A stretch of 64,000 bases of DNA from assembly GCF_030817355.1 (NCBI RefSeq), contig NZ_JAUSZH010000001.1, positions 4,439,501-4,503,500 of the forward strand, written 5' to 3'. Positions within the stretch are counted from its first letter, which is position 1. Every line of letters begins with the position of its first letter. Source of the stretch: Streptomyces sp. V1I1 (GTDB taxonomy: Bacteria > Actinomycetota > Actinomycetes > Streptomycetales > Streptomycetaceae). The notes under the pieces were generated by a model. That model did not search any database. It saw only the letters and a list, made by a program, of their open reading frames with translations, and was not told where the DNA came from. Below are positions 27,988 to 35,290 of this stretch, one piece after another. The position numbers and the translations under genes were made by a program.

Positions 27988-29139
27988 TCACTCAAGGCGC
28001 GGACGACGCTTGAGCAGTCGGTCCATGTGACTGATGGCCTCGCGCTGTGTGTCTTGCACCACATGCGTGTAGACGTCCATCGTGAGACTGATCTGACTGT
28101 GCCCAAGGATCTCCATCACCACACGGGGCGCGACGCCAGCGGCGGTCAGCAGGGTCGCGCACCCGTGCCGGGCATCGTGCAGCCGGACGAGCCGGAGGCC
28201 GGCCGCTTCGCTGACGCGGACGAAGGACCGATGCAGGTTCCGCGGCTCGATCGGCCGGCCGGTCCGCGTCGTGAAGACGTAGCCCTTGCCGGTCCAGTCG
28301 ATCCCGGCACCCTCGTACACCGTGCGCTGCCGCATCCGGTGCCAGCGCAGGGGAGCGATGCACATCGCGGGCAGCGGCACGGCGCGGGCACGACGCCCCT
28401 TGGTCTCGTCGTTGTAGAGGACACCTCGGCGGCGCTGTACTTGCTGCCGCACCAGGAGCACGCGGTTCTCTAGGTCGATGTCCTGCCAGCGCAGACCGAC
28501 GATCTCCCCACGACGGAGGCCCATGGCGATCGCGAGCACGAACGCGGCGTACAGCGGGTCCCTGCGAGCCGCTGCGAGGAAGTCCAGGGTCTCATCGAGG
28601 GACCAGGGGCTCAGCTCCCGTGCAGCGGCCCGTGGGGGCTCTACGAGCTTGGCCACGTTCCGGGTGATGAGCTCCTCGCGGCAGGCTCCGGAGAGGGCTG
28701 TACGCAGCACGCGGTGAGATTCCTTGGCGGTCGCCGCGGTCGTCCGCTTCTCGAGCCGGAGGAGGAAGTGCCGAACGTCCGGGGCGCTCAGAGACTCCAG
28801 CCGCTTCGTACCGAGCATCGGGGTGAGGTAGAGACGCACGTGTGCCTCGTACTTGTCGTACGTGCTGAGCTTGCGCCGTGGCTTGACCACGTCGTCCAGC
28901 CAGTACGACAGCCACTCCGAGAGCTTGGCCGACCGAGTGGGCACCGGGGTCCCGCTCGCCACCTTGTCGAGTAGGTCGCGGCGCTTGGCGTCGCACTCCG
29001 CCCAGGTCTTGCCGTAGGCGAACTTGCGGGCGCGAGTGCCGTCCGGCTGGAGGACGTAGACCGCGGCCTGGTAGCGGCCGTCCTTGCGCTTAGTGATCGT
29101 GCCCGCACCGTTGGGGTTGCGCTTGCGCTGCGAGGCCAT
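27988..29139 (-). CDS. int: Tyrosine recombinase (AICE integrase)
   Basis: A 383-aa integrase. An N-terminal AP2-like arm-binding part (GRYQAAVYVLQPDGTRARKF) is followed by a SAM-like core-binding domain (about residues 70-160) and a catalytic domain with Arg209 (MGLRRGE), Lys247 (DETKGRR), His321 and Arg324 (LHDARHG), His347 (LGHSQ) and nucleophile Tyr357 (MDVYTHV). All six catalytic residues are present. It should integrate and excise the element at tRNA-Thr. Its stop is 22 bp from the att repeat, and its ATG overlaps the xis stop by one base. Confidence 0.95.
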   Translation of the reverse strand: MASQRKRNPNGAGTITKRKDGRYQAAVYVLQPDGTRARKFAYGKTWAECDAKRRDLLDKVASGTPVPTRSAKLSEWLSYWLDDVVKPRRKLSTYDKYEAHVRLYLTPMLGTKRLESLSAPDVRHFLLRLEKRTTAATAKESHRVLRTALSGACREELITRNVAKLVEPPRAAARELSPWSLDETLDFLAAARRDPLYAAFVLAIAMGLRRGEIVGLRWQDIDLENRVLLVRQQVQRRRGVLYNDETKGRRARAVPLPAMCIAPLRWHRMRQRTVYEGAGIDWTGKGYVFTTRTGRPIEPRNLHRSFVRVSEAAGLRLVRLHDARHGCATLLTAAGVAPRVVMEILGHSQISLTMDVYTHVVQDTQREAISHMDRLLKRRPRLE

Positions 29140-29327
29140 CAGGCAGCCTCCTCGATCCGATCGCGGATGTAGTCCTGCAGGGAGATTTCGGGGATCCGCC
29201 GGGCGCGACCTTCGGTGATCGAGACAAGACGCTTCGAGCGGATCAGGTCATAGACCTTCGAGCGTCCGAACTTGAGCCGCGCCATGACCTCGGGCACGGT
29301 CAACAGTTGGTCGGTGGCGGTGGTCAT
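29139..29327 (-). CDS. xis: Excisionase, MerR-like helix-turn-helix
   Basis: A 62-aa basic protein: LLTVPEVMARLKFGRSKVYD then LIRSKRLVSITEGRARRIPE, the winged-helix HTH_17/excisionase pattern. It is the usual partner of AICE integrases, bending DNA to direct excision. It overlaps rep by 4 bp upstream (ATGA) and int by 1 bp downstream, so rep-xis-int are one translationally coupled unit, as in pSAM2. Confidence 0.9.
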   Translation of the reverse strand: MTTATDQLLTVPEVMARLKFGRSKVYDLIRSKRLVSITEGRARRIPEISLQDYIRDRIEEAA

Positions 29328-30745
29328 GCTGCGGCTCCTTCCAGGGCGAGTTGGTCGCGGAGGGCTTCGCGGGCGGTTTCGCGGTTGAGCTGGAGGTCTC
29401 TCGCGATGGAGGCCGCGAGGACGGATTCGCCGGGGCTGTGGCCTTGACCGGCGTACTGCCAGGAGGCGAGGACGAGCACGGAGTCCGGTTCGGTATCGAC
29501 GAGGCCGAGTGACTCGTTTTGCTGGGCGGCGCGGTAGTCGGCGCGGACCTGGCGGAGGGCGCCGAGGGTCGTTGAGTAGCGGCGGGACTTGGAGGAGAAG
29601 TGGCCGCGGAAGCCGAGCATGTGGGCCCAGGCGCGCAGCCTCCGATCCGGGTACAGGGCGTCGAGTTCGAAGCAGGCTTCGATGAGGCGGCGCGGGTGCT
29701 CGGGTACATCGAGAAGCACCAGGACCTCGCGGTTGCCGACGCGGCGGTCCACCGTGCCGGTCGTCTCGGCCGCCTTGGTGGCGTATTTCGCGACGTAAGA
29801 GGCGACCTTCTGCTCAGTGATGTCGGTGCCGGACCCGAAGGCCTGGATAGGTCGGATGTCGAGCTGCTCGCCCCAACGCAGAGAGCGGGCGGGCTGGTCG
29901 GCGACGGCCGGGACGGTGACGGTCGTATACGCGTGGTCGACGGCGGCGCGAATGGCGTCGGTCAGCAGCTGCACTGTGGCCCAGGAGGGCGGTGGATCCT
30001 CGGGCCCGTCCGGTCCGTCCAGGCGCACGACGGCATGGAAGTGGACCGCCCCGCGCTTCTGAAACTCGGCGACCTTGCCGTAGGAGACCCGTGCGACTTC
30101 CTTGAGTTCGCGTTGCGAGAGCCCGGCGCGGGCGGCGATCTCGCGGCGGAGCCGGTTGGTGAAGCGCTGCCAGAGCTGGCCCGCGTGGTTGTTGAAGAGG
30201 ACGGCGGCGGCGTAGTCGTACCTCGCCGGGTCAAGCGGCGTACCGAGGGAGTCGTCGTCCGGCGCGTGGGTGCTGCCGCAGCGGCAGCGGCCGGAGTCCG
30301 GGCGGTTGTGGACGGGGCCGAACGACGGGGGCGTGAGCGTGACGAATACGCGCGGGTGGTCGCGGACAGTGGCCGGTACCTCCTTGTCCTCATCACCTGC
30401 GAGACCGGCGCGGATCAAGTGGTAGGTATCGGCGGCGTACATCCAGGCGCAGGCCGGGCAGCGGGAGGCACGGCGGTTACCGCAGGCGACGCGGAGCCGC
30501 CCATCAGGCTCGTCCTCGGTGGAGTAGCGGTGCAACGTCTCGCCGGTGGCCTTGTCCTTGGTGAGGGTCCAGCCGGTCAGGTGGATGGGGTTGGCGCAGC
30601 CTCCGGTGCGGCGGACTTGGTCGCGCCAGCGGTCGAAGTCGGAGGAGCTGGCGACGCGCAGCATGTCGACGAAGGTCAGAGGGTCAGTGCCCGCGACCGC
30701 CGCCACATCAGCGACGGCGGTCGGAGGCACGGGAGGCTTGTTCAC
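29324..30745 (-). CDS. repSA: RepSA-type replication initiator
   Basis: A 473-aa rolling-circle initiator. Cys pairs (CGNRRASRCPAC at 88-99; CRCG near 154) suggest zinc binding. The HUH motif is HFHAVV (His235, His237), after the FQKRGAVHFH region typical of RepSA. The C-terminus is helical (QLNRETAREALRDQLALEG). It nicks the element's origin to start autonomous replication after excision. GTG 30745 overlaps the upstream gene by 4 bp (GTGA). No separate double-strand origin could be identified by eye. Confidence 0.9.
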   Translation of the reverse strand: MNKPPVPPTAVADVAAVAGTDPLTFVDMLRVASSSDFDRWRDQVRRTGGCANPIHLTGWTLTKDKATGETLHRYSTEDEPDGRLRVACGNRRASRCPACAWMYAADTYHLIRAGLAGDEDKEVPATVRDHPRVFVTLTPPSFGPVHNRPDSGRCRCGSTHAPDDDSLGTPLDPARYDYAAAVLFNNHAGQLWQRFTNRLRREIAARAGLSQRELKEVARVSYGKVAEFQKRGAVHFHAVVRLDGPDGPEDPPPSWATVQLLTDAIRAAVDHAYTTVTVPAVADQPARSLRWGEQLDIRPIQAFGSGTDITEQKVASYVAKYATKAAETTGTVDRRVGNREVLVLLDVPEHPRRLIEACFELDALYPDRRLRAWAHMLGFRGHFSSKSRRYSTTLGALRQVRADYRAAQQNESLGLVDTEPDSVLVLASWQYAGQGHSPGESVLAASIARDLQLNRETAREALRDQLALEGAAA

Positions 30746-30960
30746 CAGCGACGCCCCCGCTGACGGTCGTTGGCCGAGTCGCAGCGAGGCCCACTCGATG
30801 CTGCGGACCGGCTGTCCTGGGTCGGGGCGGGGCGCTGCTGGTCGTACCGCTGGTGGGCGTAAGCCACCCTCTCCAGGTGACTGCCCTCGCGCTTGGCCCT
30901 CTCGATCTCCTCGCCCATGTCGCGATCGCGGCCATTGCCCTTGCCGCTGAAGAGCCCCAT
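30742..30960 (-). CDS. Small AICE protein of unknown function
   Basis: A 72-aa product from ATG 30960 with GGAGGTG upstream: MGLFSGKGNGRDRDMGEEIE followed by RAKREGSHLERVAYAHQRYD and a basic Ser/Arg tail. It contains charged amphipathic helices and no membrane segment. It is coupled on both sides (1-bp overlap with the zinc-ribbon gene, 4-bp overlap with rep). Such short genes are regular in the rep operon of AICEs; the role is unknown. Confidence 0.7.
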   Translation of the reverse strand: MGLFSGKGNGRDRDMGEEIERAKREGSHLERVAYAHQRYDQQRPAPTQDSRSAASSGPRCDSANDRQRGRRW

Positions 30961-31157
30961 CAGACCGTCACCTCCGAACCCGCAGCGCTGAGTCGGCGCA
31001 CAGCGGGCGTGGTGCCGGTGCCGTGGCAGGCCAGGCAGTAGGCGGTGATGGTGCGGAGGTGTCCGTGGCGGCCGCGGCCGCCGAGGGTGACCTTGACGGC
31101 CGCGAAGCCGTCGCAGTCGGGGCAGATGCGCGTCCGGGCAGGGCTGTGCTGGGCCAT
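30960..31157 (-). CDS. Small zinc-ribbon protein
   Basis: A 65-aa protein with two Cys pairs, ICPDCDG and YCLACHGTG, spaced as a zinc ribbon resembling DnaJ cysteine repeats, separated by a basic Gly-rich segment (GGRGRHGHLRTI). ATG 31157 has AAGGACC upstream. It lies directly after intercistronic repeat copy 1 and overlaps the next gene by one base. Similar 60-80-aa mobile-element zinc proteins are frequent between spd and rep genes; nucleic-acid binding is inferred. Confidence 0.7.
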   Translation of the reverse strand: MAQHSPARTRICPDCDGFAAVKVTLGGRGRHGHLRTITAYCLACHGTGTTPAVRRLSAAGSEVTV

Positions 31158-31174
31158 GATGGTGGTCCTTTCGA

Positions 31175-31250
31175 TTGCGGTTGGAAGGGGCCGGACCGTC
31201 CGGGCGGCGGCGATGCTTGGCGGCTTGTGCGCCGCCCGGAGGCCGGTCAG
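31175..31250 (-). repeat. Structured intercistronic repeat, copy 1
   Basis: About 76 bp between the GGDEF stop and the zinc-ribbon start. A 10-bp stem CCGGGCGGCG/CGCCGCCCGG (31200-31209 with 31230-31239) encloses a 20-nt loop. Copy 2 lies at 31824-31900 with an almost identical loop and outer parts but different, still pairing, stem bases. Confidence 0.8.
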
Positions 31251-31253
31251 TGC

Positions 31254-31811
31254 TCAGTGCGAGAGGGTGCGGGTGCCACGACGGCCGGTCTTGCCCTTGG
31301 TCGCGTACATCGCGGAGTCGGCGGCGGCGAGCGCGTCGGACAGGCTGCGGACCGGAAGGTCGGCGAGGCAGCAGGAACCCACGGAGACGTACAGCGGCAG
31401 TCGTCGTCCGGCGTACGCGAGCGGCTGATGCAGGGCGCGGGTGAGCGAGCCGAGGTCGGGACCGCCGTCCGAGCTGATGACGGCAGCGAACTCGTCTCCG
31501 CCGAGGCGGCCTGCGATGCCTTGTCGGCCGCACCAGGCAGTCAGATGCTTCGCGGTGGCGGTGAGCGCCACATCACCGGCGGCGTGGCCGTGAGCGTCAT
31601 TGAGGTTCTTGAAGTCGTCGAGGTCCAGGAGCAGAACGACGGCGTCTCGGTGGCGACGGATGATGCGTTCGGCGCGGGCCGTCCACCCGGCGCGGGTGCG
31701 GAGACCGGTGAGCGGGTCGCGGCGAGCGGTGGCCAGCCTCTGGGCAAGGTAGGCGGAGTGGGTAGCCCAGCCGATCAACGGCACGGATAAGGCGAGCGCT
31801 TGCGTGTCCAC
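31254..31811 (-). CDS. GGDEF-domain protein (putative diguanylate cyclase) carried by the AICE
   Basis: A 185-aa protein from GTG 31811 with AAGGAG upstream. One hydrophobic N-terminal segment (ALALSVPLIGWATHSAYLAQ) is followed directly by a complete GGDEF domain: RDPLTGLRTRAGW, VVLLLDLDDFKNLNDAHGHA with metal Asp residues, and the active-site loop RLGGDEFAAVI. The inhibitory RxxD five residues before GGDEF is absent (GRQG instead), so product inhibition is not expected. There is no sensor or EAL domain. Elevated c-di-GMP acts through BldD to delay sporulation in streptomycetes, so an effect on host development is plausible but inferred. Confidence 0.85.
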   Translation of the reverse strand: MDTQALALSVPLIGWATHSAYLAQRLATARRDPLTGLRTRAGWTARAERIIRRHRDAVVLLLDLDDFKNLNDAHGHAAGDVALTATAKHLTAWCGRQGIAGRLGGDEFAAVISSDGGPDLGSLTRALHQPLAYAGRRLPLYVSVGSCCLADLPVRSLSDALAAADSAMYATKGKTGRRGTRTLSH

Positions 31812-31823
31812 GGTTCTCCTTCG

Positions 31824-31900
31824 TTGCGGTTGGAAGGGCTTGGGCCGTCCGGGCAACGGCGATGCTTGGCGGCTTGTGGCATTGCCCGGAGGCCGGTCAG
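31824..31900 (-). repeat. Structured intercistronic repeat, copy 2
   Basis: Lies between the spread-protein stop (the TGA at 31897-31899 is inside it) and the GGDEF start. Stem CCGGGCAA/TTGCCCGG (31849-31856 with 31882-31889). The loop GGCGATGCTTGGCGGCTTGT is identical to copy 1. Confidence 0.8.
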
Positions 31901-32184
31901 CGGCGGAATTCCTGGCGGAGCATGCGTACGAGGACCAGGAGGACAACGCCGCTGATGGAGAGAGCGAGTCCGGTGATGGCGACCGCGAGGGCCATCGAGG
32001 TGAGCACCACGCCGGTGACGACGACAACCGTCACCGCGGCGGCGGGGTTGCTGCGGACCAGGTCGACCAGGCCGGAGCGGGCGGGCGCGGGTGCCGGCGG
32101 GGCGGGCTGCTCGACCGGGACCGGAGCGTGGGTGTGAGCGGTCGGGACGTACGTGTCGGGCGTCGGGTACTTGGGCTTGAACAT
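31897..32184 (-). CDS. SpdB-like plasmid-spread membrane protein
   Basis: A 95-aa protein from ATG 32184 (GGAGAACGG upstream). A Pro/Ala-rich cytoplasmic part (FKPKYPTPDTYVPTAHTHAP) precedes two closely spaced hydrophobic segments (AAVTVVVVTGVVLTSMALAV, then ALSISGVVLLVLV) and a short basic end. Size and layout match the Spd proteins of Streptomyces plasmids and AICEs, which help spread DNA between hyphal compartments after transfer. It is coupled to the preceding small gene, with a gap of 23 bp. Confidence 0.7.
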   Translation of the reverse strand: MFKPKYPTPDTYVPTAHTHAPVPVEQPAPPAPAPARSGLVDLVRSNPAAAVTVVVVTGVVLTSMALAVAITGLALSISGVVLLVLVRMLRQEFRR

Positions 32185-32207
32185 GGCCGTTCTCCTTCCA
32201 GGGCGCA

Positions 32208-32363
32208 CTACTTGGCGAGCGGGTCGATGACCGGGGCGAGCAGGCTGTCCGCGAGGAGGTAGCCGCCCAGGAGCAGGACGACCACGAGCCAGATGGGCGG
32301 GCGGACGAGCTTGATGCCGAGCCAGCCGACGGCGATCAGGGCGAGCCAGAGCGGAACGTTCAT
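32208..32363 (-). CDS. 51-aa two-helix membrane protein of the spread cluster
   Basis: ATG 32363 has GAGGAGATC upstream. The product is MNVPLWLALIAVGWLGIKLV, then RPPIWLVVVLLLGGYLLADS and a short LLAPVIDPLAK tail, so nearly all of it is two hydrophobic helices separated by KLVRPP. Its position between spd-type genes suggests a role in intramycelial spread, but no biochemical function can be stated. Confidence 0.75.
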   Translation of the reverse strand: MNVPLWLALIAVGWLGIKLVRPPIWLVVVLLLGGYLLADSLLAPVIDPLAK

Positions 32364-32383
32364 GGCGGTGATCTCCTCGGCGG

Positions 32384-32572
32384 TCAGCGCGGGTTGCAGC
32401 GGTGCGTACGAGCGGCGAGTTCGGCGGCGGCGCGGCTCAGGTAGTCGGCCGACCAGTCGCAGCCAGGTGCGGTGCAGGCGGCGGCGTGCGCTTCCCGGCC
32501 GTGGCGGTCGTGGTGGGTGCCGATCTGGACGGGGCCGATGCGGTCGACGTCCCAGAAGCGGTTACGGGGCAT
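32384..32572 (-). CDS. Small zinc-finger-like mobile-element protein
   Basis: A 62-aa protein: MPRNRFWDVDRIGPVQIGTH then HDRHGREAHAAACTAPGCDW and a C-terminal RTHRCNPR. A Cys/His set (CTAPGCDW ... HRC, with His pairs upstream) could bind zinc. It is a typical short protein between tra and spd genes of AICEs. Start ATG 32572 has GAGGTG upstream. Unknown function. Confidence 0.65.
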   Translation of the reverse strand: MPRNRFWDVDRIGPVQIGTHHDRHGREAHAAACTAPGCDWSADYLSRAAAELAARTHRCNPR

Positions 32573-32586
32573 CGGGACACCTCCTC

Positions 32587-32829
32587 TCAGGCGAGTTGGG
32601 CGGCGTACATCTCGACAGCGGCGGCGTACGCGGTGGCGGCGGCGAGCAGCTCTCGCGCGAACTTGAGCTGCTCGGCCGGGGCGAGGTTGTCGCGGGCGTA
32701 GAGCGTGAGCGCCGCGTGCTTGTCCTGCACGGCGAGGATCGGAGTGCGCTTAGTGCCGTATTCGTGGCACATGACGAACGGCTTCTCGGTCAGGTGAAAG
32801 CTGATCGAAGCGCCGATAGGACTGGACAT
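32587..32829 (-). CDS. AICE hypothetical protein
   Basis: An 80-aa soluble protein: SSPIGASISFHLTEKPFVMC, a short beta-rich part, then a long Ala/Leu helix (EQLKFARELLAAATAYAAAV). It is located 12 bp after the DUF2637 gene in the same operon. It is conserved in AICE transfer regions to my recollection, with no known function. Confidence 0.65.
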   Translation of the reverse strand: MSSPIGASISFHLTEKPFVMCHEYGTKRTPILAVQDKHAALTLYARDNLAPAEQLKFARELLAAATAYAAAVEMYAAQLA

Positions 32830-32841
32830 CAGGGGCCTCCG

Positions 32842-33465
32842 TCAGGCGAGTTGGGCGGCGATGGCCTCGGCCATCGGGGCGGGGACACCGAGGCGAGCGC
32901 GCAGGGTGTCGGGGTCGATGGCACGGCCGGTTGCCGAGTGGTGAGCGTCGGCGAGCTTCCGCGCGTGGGAGATCAGGGCGGGCGGCACAGCCGGAGCAGC
33001 AGGCAGCGCCTGGGCAGGCTCGGCGACCTGCTCCCGCACGACCTCGGGCCCGGCGTCGACGGATTCGAGCGGCTCAGGTTCCGCGTGCTCCAGAGTGGGG
33101 CTGTGCACCAGGAGTGTGCCGCCGAGGAAGGCGAGGGCCGGCCACCCGGCGACGAGGATGCGGAGCCAGTCCGGTACGTCGCTGAGGTCGAGCAGCCCGG
33201 CTGTGGCGATGTTCGCGCCGAGTGAGGCAGCGAGCGCCACCGCGAACCAGGACCACGCGCCGCGCCTCGGAGCGTCGGAGTCCCGCAGGGTTCGGAGCCG
33301 ACGCCATGCGGCGACGAGCAGCAGATCCACGGATACCGGGTAGGCCCAGGCCTTCCAACCGGTCTGCCCAGCAGCCTCGGCGAGGTCGTGAAGGTGGGAG
33401 AAGGACAGAGCACCCGCGATCACGGCTTGTACGAGTACGGCGTCCAGTCGCAGCGATGACCTCAT
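32842..33465 (-). CDS. DUF2637 membrane protein (spread/transfer cluster)
   Basis: A 207-aa protein with four hydrophobic segments in the first 125 residues (LVQAVIAGALSFSHLHDLAE, WAYPVSVDLLLVAAWRRL, SWFAVALAASLGANIATAGL, ILVAGWPALAFLGGTLLV), then a Pro/Glu linker and a C-terminal helix-turn-helix-like part (AIDPDTLRARLGVPAPMAEA). This is the DUF2637 family, standard next to traB in Streptomyces conjugative elements. Its ATG lies 4 bp after the translocase stop, so the two are coupled. Confidence 0.85.
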   Translation of the reverse strand: MRSSLRLDAVLVQAVIAGALSFSHLHDLAEAAGQTGWKAWAYPVSVDLLLVAAWRRLRTLRDSDAPRRGAWSWFAVALAASLGANIATAGLLDLSDVPDWLRILVAGWPALAFLGGTLLVHSPTLEHAEPEPLESVDAGPEVVREQVAEPAQALPAAPAVPPALISHARKLADAHHSATGRAIDPDTLRARLGVPAPMAEAIAAQLA

Positions 33466-33469
33466 GGCG

Positions 33470-34816
33470 TCAGTCCTTGTCCGGGACCAGGGCGAAGACC
33501 CTGGAAGGTGCTGCGGGACGGAACGGGTCGAGGCTCGGGACGGAAGGCGTCAGGTCGGCGTGCTCGGAGCAGGCTGCGACGGCATCAGCCAGGCTTGTGA
33601 ACGGACTGCGGACGAGAGACCAGCCACCGGACGAGTCACCGGCCACCGCCACGCCACGTTGGTCCGGCCCGATGGTGGTCGCGGCGACGACGGCCATGGG
33701 GCTGATGTCCCCGAGCGCCATCTTTGCCGTGGTCTCGTCGTTCACGCGGTGCGAGATCCGACCCGTGAGCTGGGCACGCAACGCGGTTGCTCCCTTGCCG
33801 AGTTCGGCTCCGAAGCGCTGTCCGCACACCTCCAGGTAGATGCCAGCTGCGCGGCCGAGCTGGGCGAGCCGTACGAGCTGCGTGACCATCTGGTCCCGGC
33901 GCTTCTCGTCGGCGGCGCTTGCTGTGAGGAAGAGCTCCGCGACCTCGTCGATGAAGACCACGACCGGCACCGGCCTCGTGTCCTCGGGCAGACCCCAGAT
34001 GTCCGAGGTGATCGATTCCAGTGATGAGCTGGGCGCGAGCCGTTGAACGGTCCTGATCAGCTCGTATCGCTCGGTCATCTCCGTGACCAATGCGTCCAGC
34101 AGGTCGGCGGCTTCGCCGGGTGTGCAGGCCAGGGCAGACAACCGCGGGGAGAACGGGGCCAGTTCCACGCCCCACTTGCAGTCGATACCGACCAGCGCGA
34201 CTGGCTGCGCAGCGAGCCCCGTCAGCAGTCCACGCAGATAGACCGACTTCCCCGACTCCGTCGCGCCCATCACGAGCTCGTGGGCGATGGTCCGGAAGTC
34301 CCGCGTATGAACGGCGCCGTCGGAGCGGAGCGCTACCGGGACGCTCAGCAGCTTCGGCGTTGCGGTGCGAGGCATGACGACCCGGCGCAGCACGTCGTAA
34401 CCGATCACCCGGACCTGAAGCCATCCCGGTGTGAGGGCGGTGACGTGCACGGCGTACGAGCGCCAGGAGTGGCGCAGACGCTCGGTCGCCGTCTCGAAGT
34501 CGTGTACCTCCTGGCCCGGTTGCATCTTGATCCGCAGCACCAGCCCGCTGGCGGTGATGCGGGTCCGGGTGAGGCGCGGCACCATGCGAGACGGTGTCCG
34601 CTTGGTGGCTGCCGCGACGGCGAGCCGCAGTCGTGACGGAGGCTCGGTAAGGCCGCATGCCTCCATCACCGAGCGGTACGTGATCGCGATTCGGACGAGC
34701 TTCGCCGGGGCACCGAAGGCGACCCAGTACCAGACGGGCCGCAGCCGACGCAGGACCAGGAGTCCGGCGACTATCAGCGCGAGGCCGGTGAACGCGGTGA
34801 TCTGTCCGCCGGTCAT
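33470..34816 (-). CDS. traSA: FtsK/SpoIIIE-type conjugal DNA translocase (TraB/TraSA)
   Basis: A 448-aa membrane ATPase. One N-terminal membrane segment (residues 8-22), then a FtsK core with Walker A GATESGKS (184-191), Walker B VVVFIDEVAEL (about 285-295) and a sensor-like CGQRFG. The C-terminal part probably holds the DNA-recognition winged helix. Such proteins form hexameric pores moving double-stranded DNA between mycelia and are the only protein strictly needed for transfer. It is expected to be repressed by the GntR protein through the operators at 35184-35240. Confidence 0.92.
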   Translation of the reverse strand: MTGGQITAFTGLALIVAGLLVLRRLRPVWYWVAFGAPAKLVRIAITYRSVMEACGLTEPPSRLRLAVAAATKRTPSRMVPRLTRTRITASGLVLRIKMQPGQEVHDFETATERLRHSWRSYAVHVTALTPGWLQVRVIGYDVLRRVVMPRTATPKLLSVPVALRSDGAVHTRDFRTIAHELVMGATESGKSVYLRGLLTGLAAQPVALVGIDCKWGVELAPFSPRLSALACTPGEAADLLDALVTEMTERYELIRTVQRLAPSSSLESITSDIWGLPEDTRPVPVVVFIDEVAELFLTASAADEKRRDQMVTQLVRLAQLGRAAGIYLEVCGQRFGAELGKGATALRAQLTGRISHRVNDETTAKMALGDISPMAVVAATTIGPDQRGVAVAGDSSGGWSLVRSPFTSLADAVAACSEHADLTPSVPSLDPFRPAAPSRVFALVPDKD

Positions 34817-34819
34817 CGG

Positions 34820-35152
34820 TCAGCCAGCCAGGGAGGTGACAGCGGCCGCGCGGAACGAAATCCCGTGCCGCTTCTGACCGTTGAACTCGTTCTCCCAGGG
34901 CCGGGCGATCAGGCCAGTCAATGCCACCGGCGTGCCCATGGCCAGCTCACCGGAGATGTCGTCCTCGATCACAGTCACCGTGACGACCTCGGCGTTGCCG
35001 TTCCCGACGAAGAGCACGTCCACCGTCATCAGTGGCTTGCTCGTCTCGGTGTCGACGGCGATCAGACCATTCTTCTTGTCCTTCATCTTCGGCTGCGGGG
35101 GCTGGGCGACCATGACGGTGACACCCGTCATGTCCACAGGGATCAGACGCAC
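34820..35152 (-). CDS. AICE conserved beta-rich protein (SSB-like) upstream of the translocase
   Basis: A 110-aa product from GTG 35152, chosen because GAGGAGTGA lies eight bases upstream. It starts RLIPVDMTGVTVMVAQPPQP, has an internal VVTVTVIEDDISGELAMGTP, and ends LTGLIARPWENEFNGQKRHG plus ISFRAAAV. The beta-strand pattern with the ENEFNGQKRHGISFRA ending suggests an OB-like fold as in element-encoded single-strand binding proteins, but that is a guess. It is the first gene of the transfer operon, 32 bp behind a palindromic operator. Confidence 0.7.
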   Translation of the reverse strand: MRLIPVDMTGVTVMVAQPPQPKMKDKKNGLIAVDTETSKPLMTVDVLFVGNGNAEVVTVTVIEDDISGELAMGTPVALTGLIARPWENEFNGQKRHGISFRAAAVTSLAG

Positions 35153-35183
35153 AGAGATCACTCCTCTAGAGGTGCTGGACTTC

Positions 35184-35205
35184 GTCACTCATGTATATGA
35201 GTGAC
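35184..35205. promoter_or_regulatory. KorSA-type operator A (transfer operon promoter)
   Basis: Perfect 9-bp arms GTCACTCAT and ATGAGTGAC around a GTAT centre, 32 bp before the first transfer gene. A second site is at 35221-35240 and a third at 36090-36108. Confidence 0.7.
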
Positions 35206-35220
35206 ATGAAGAAGAGTGCA

Positions 35221-35240
35221 TGACTCCTATACATGAGTCA
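35221..35240. promoter_or_regulatory. KorSA-type operator B
   Basis: TGACTCCTATACATGAGTCA, with symmetrical ends TGACTC/GAGTCA and the TACATGAGT core shared with operators A and C; 16 bp from operator A. Confidence 0.65.
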
Positions 35241-35290
35241 ACCCGCCGAGACGAAGAAGTCGCGGCGGGCTGTGGGGAGTTGAGCGAGCG

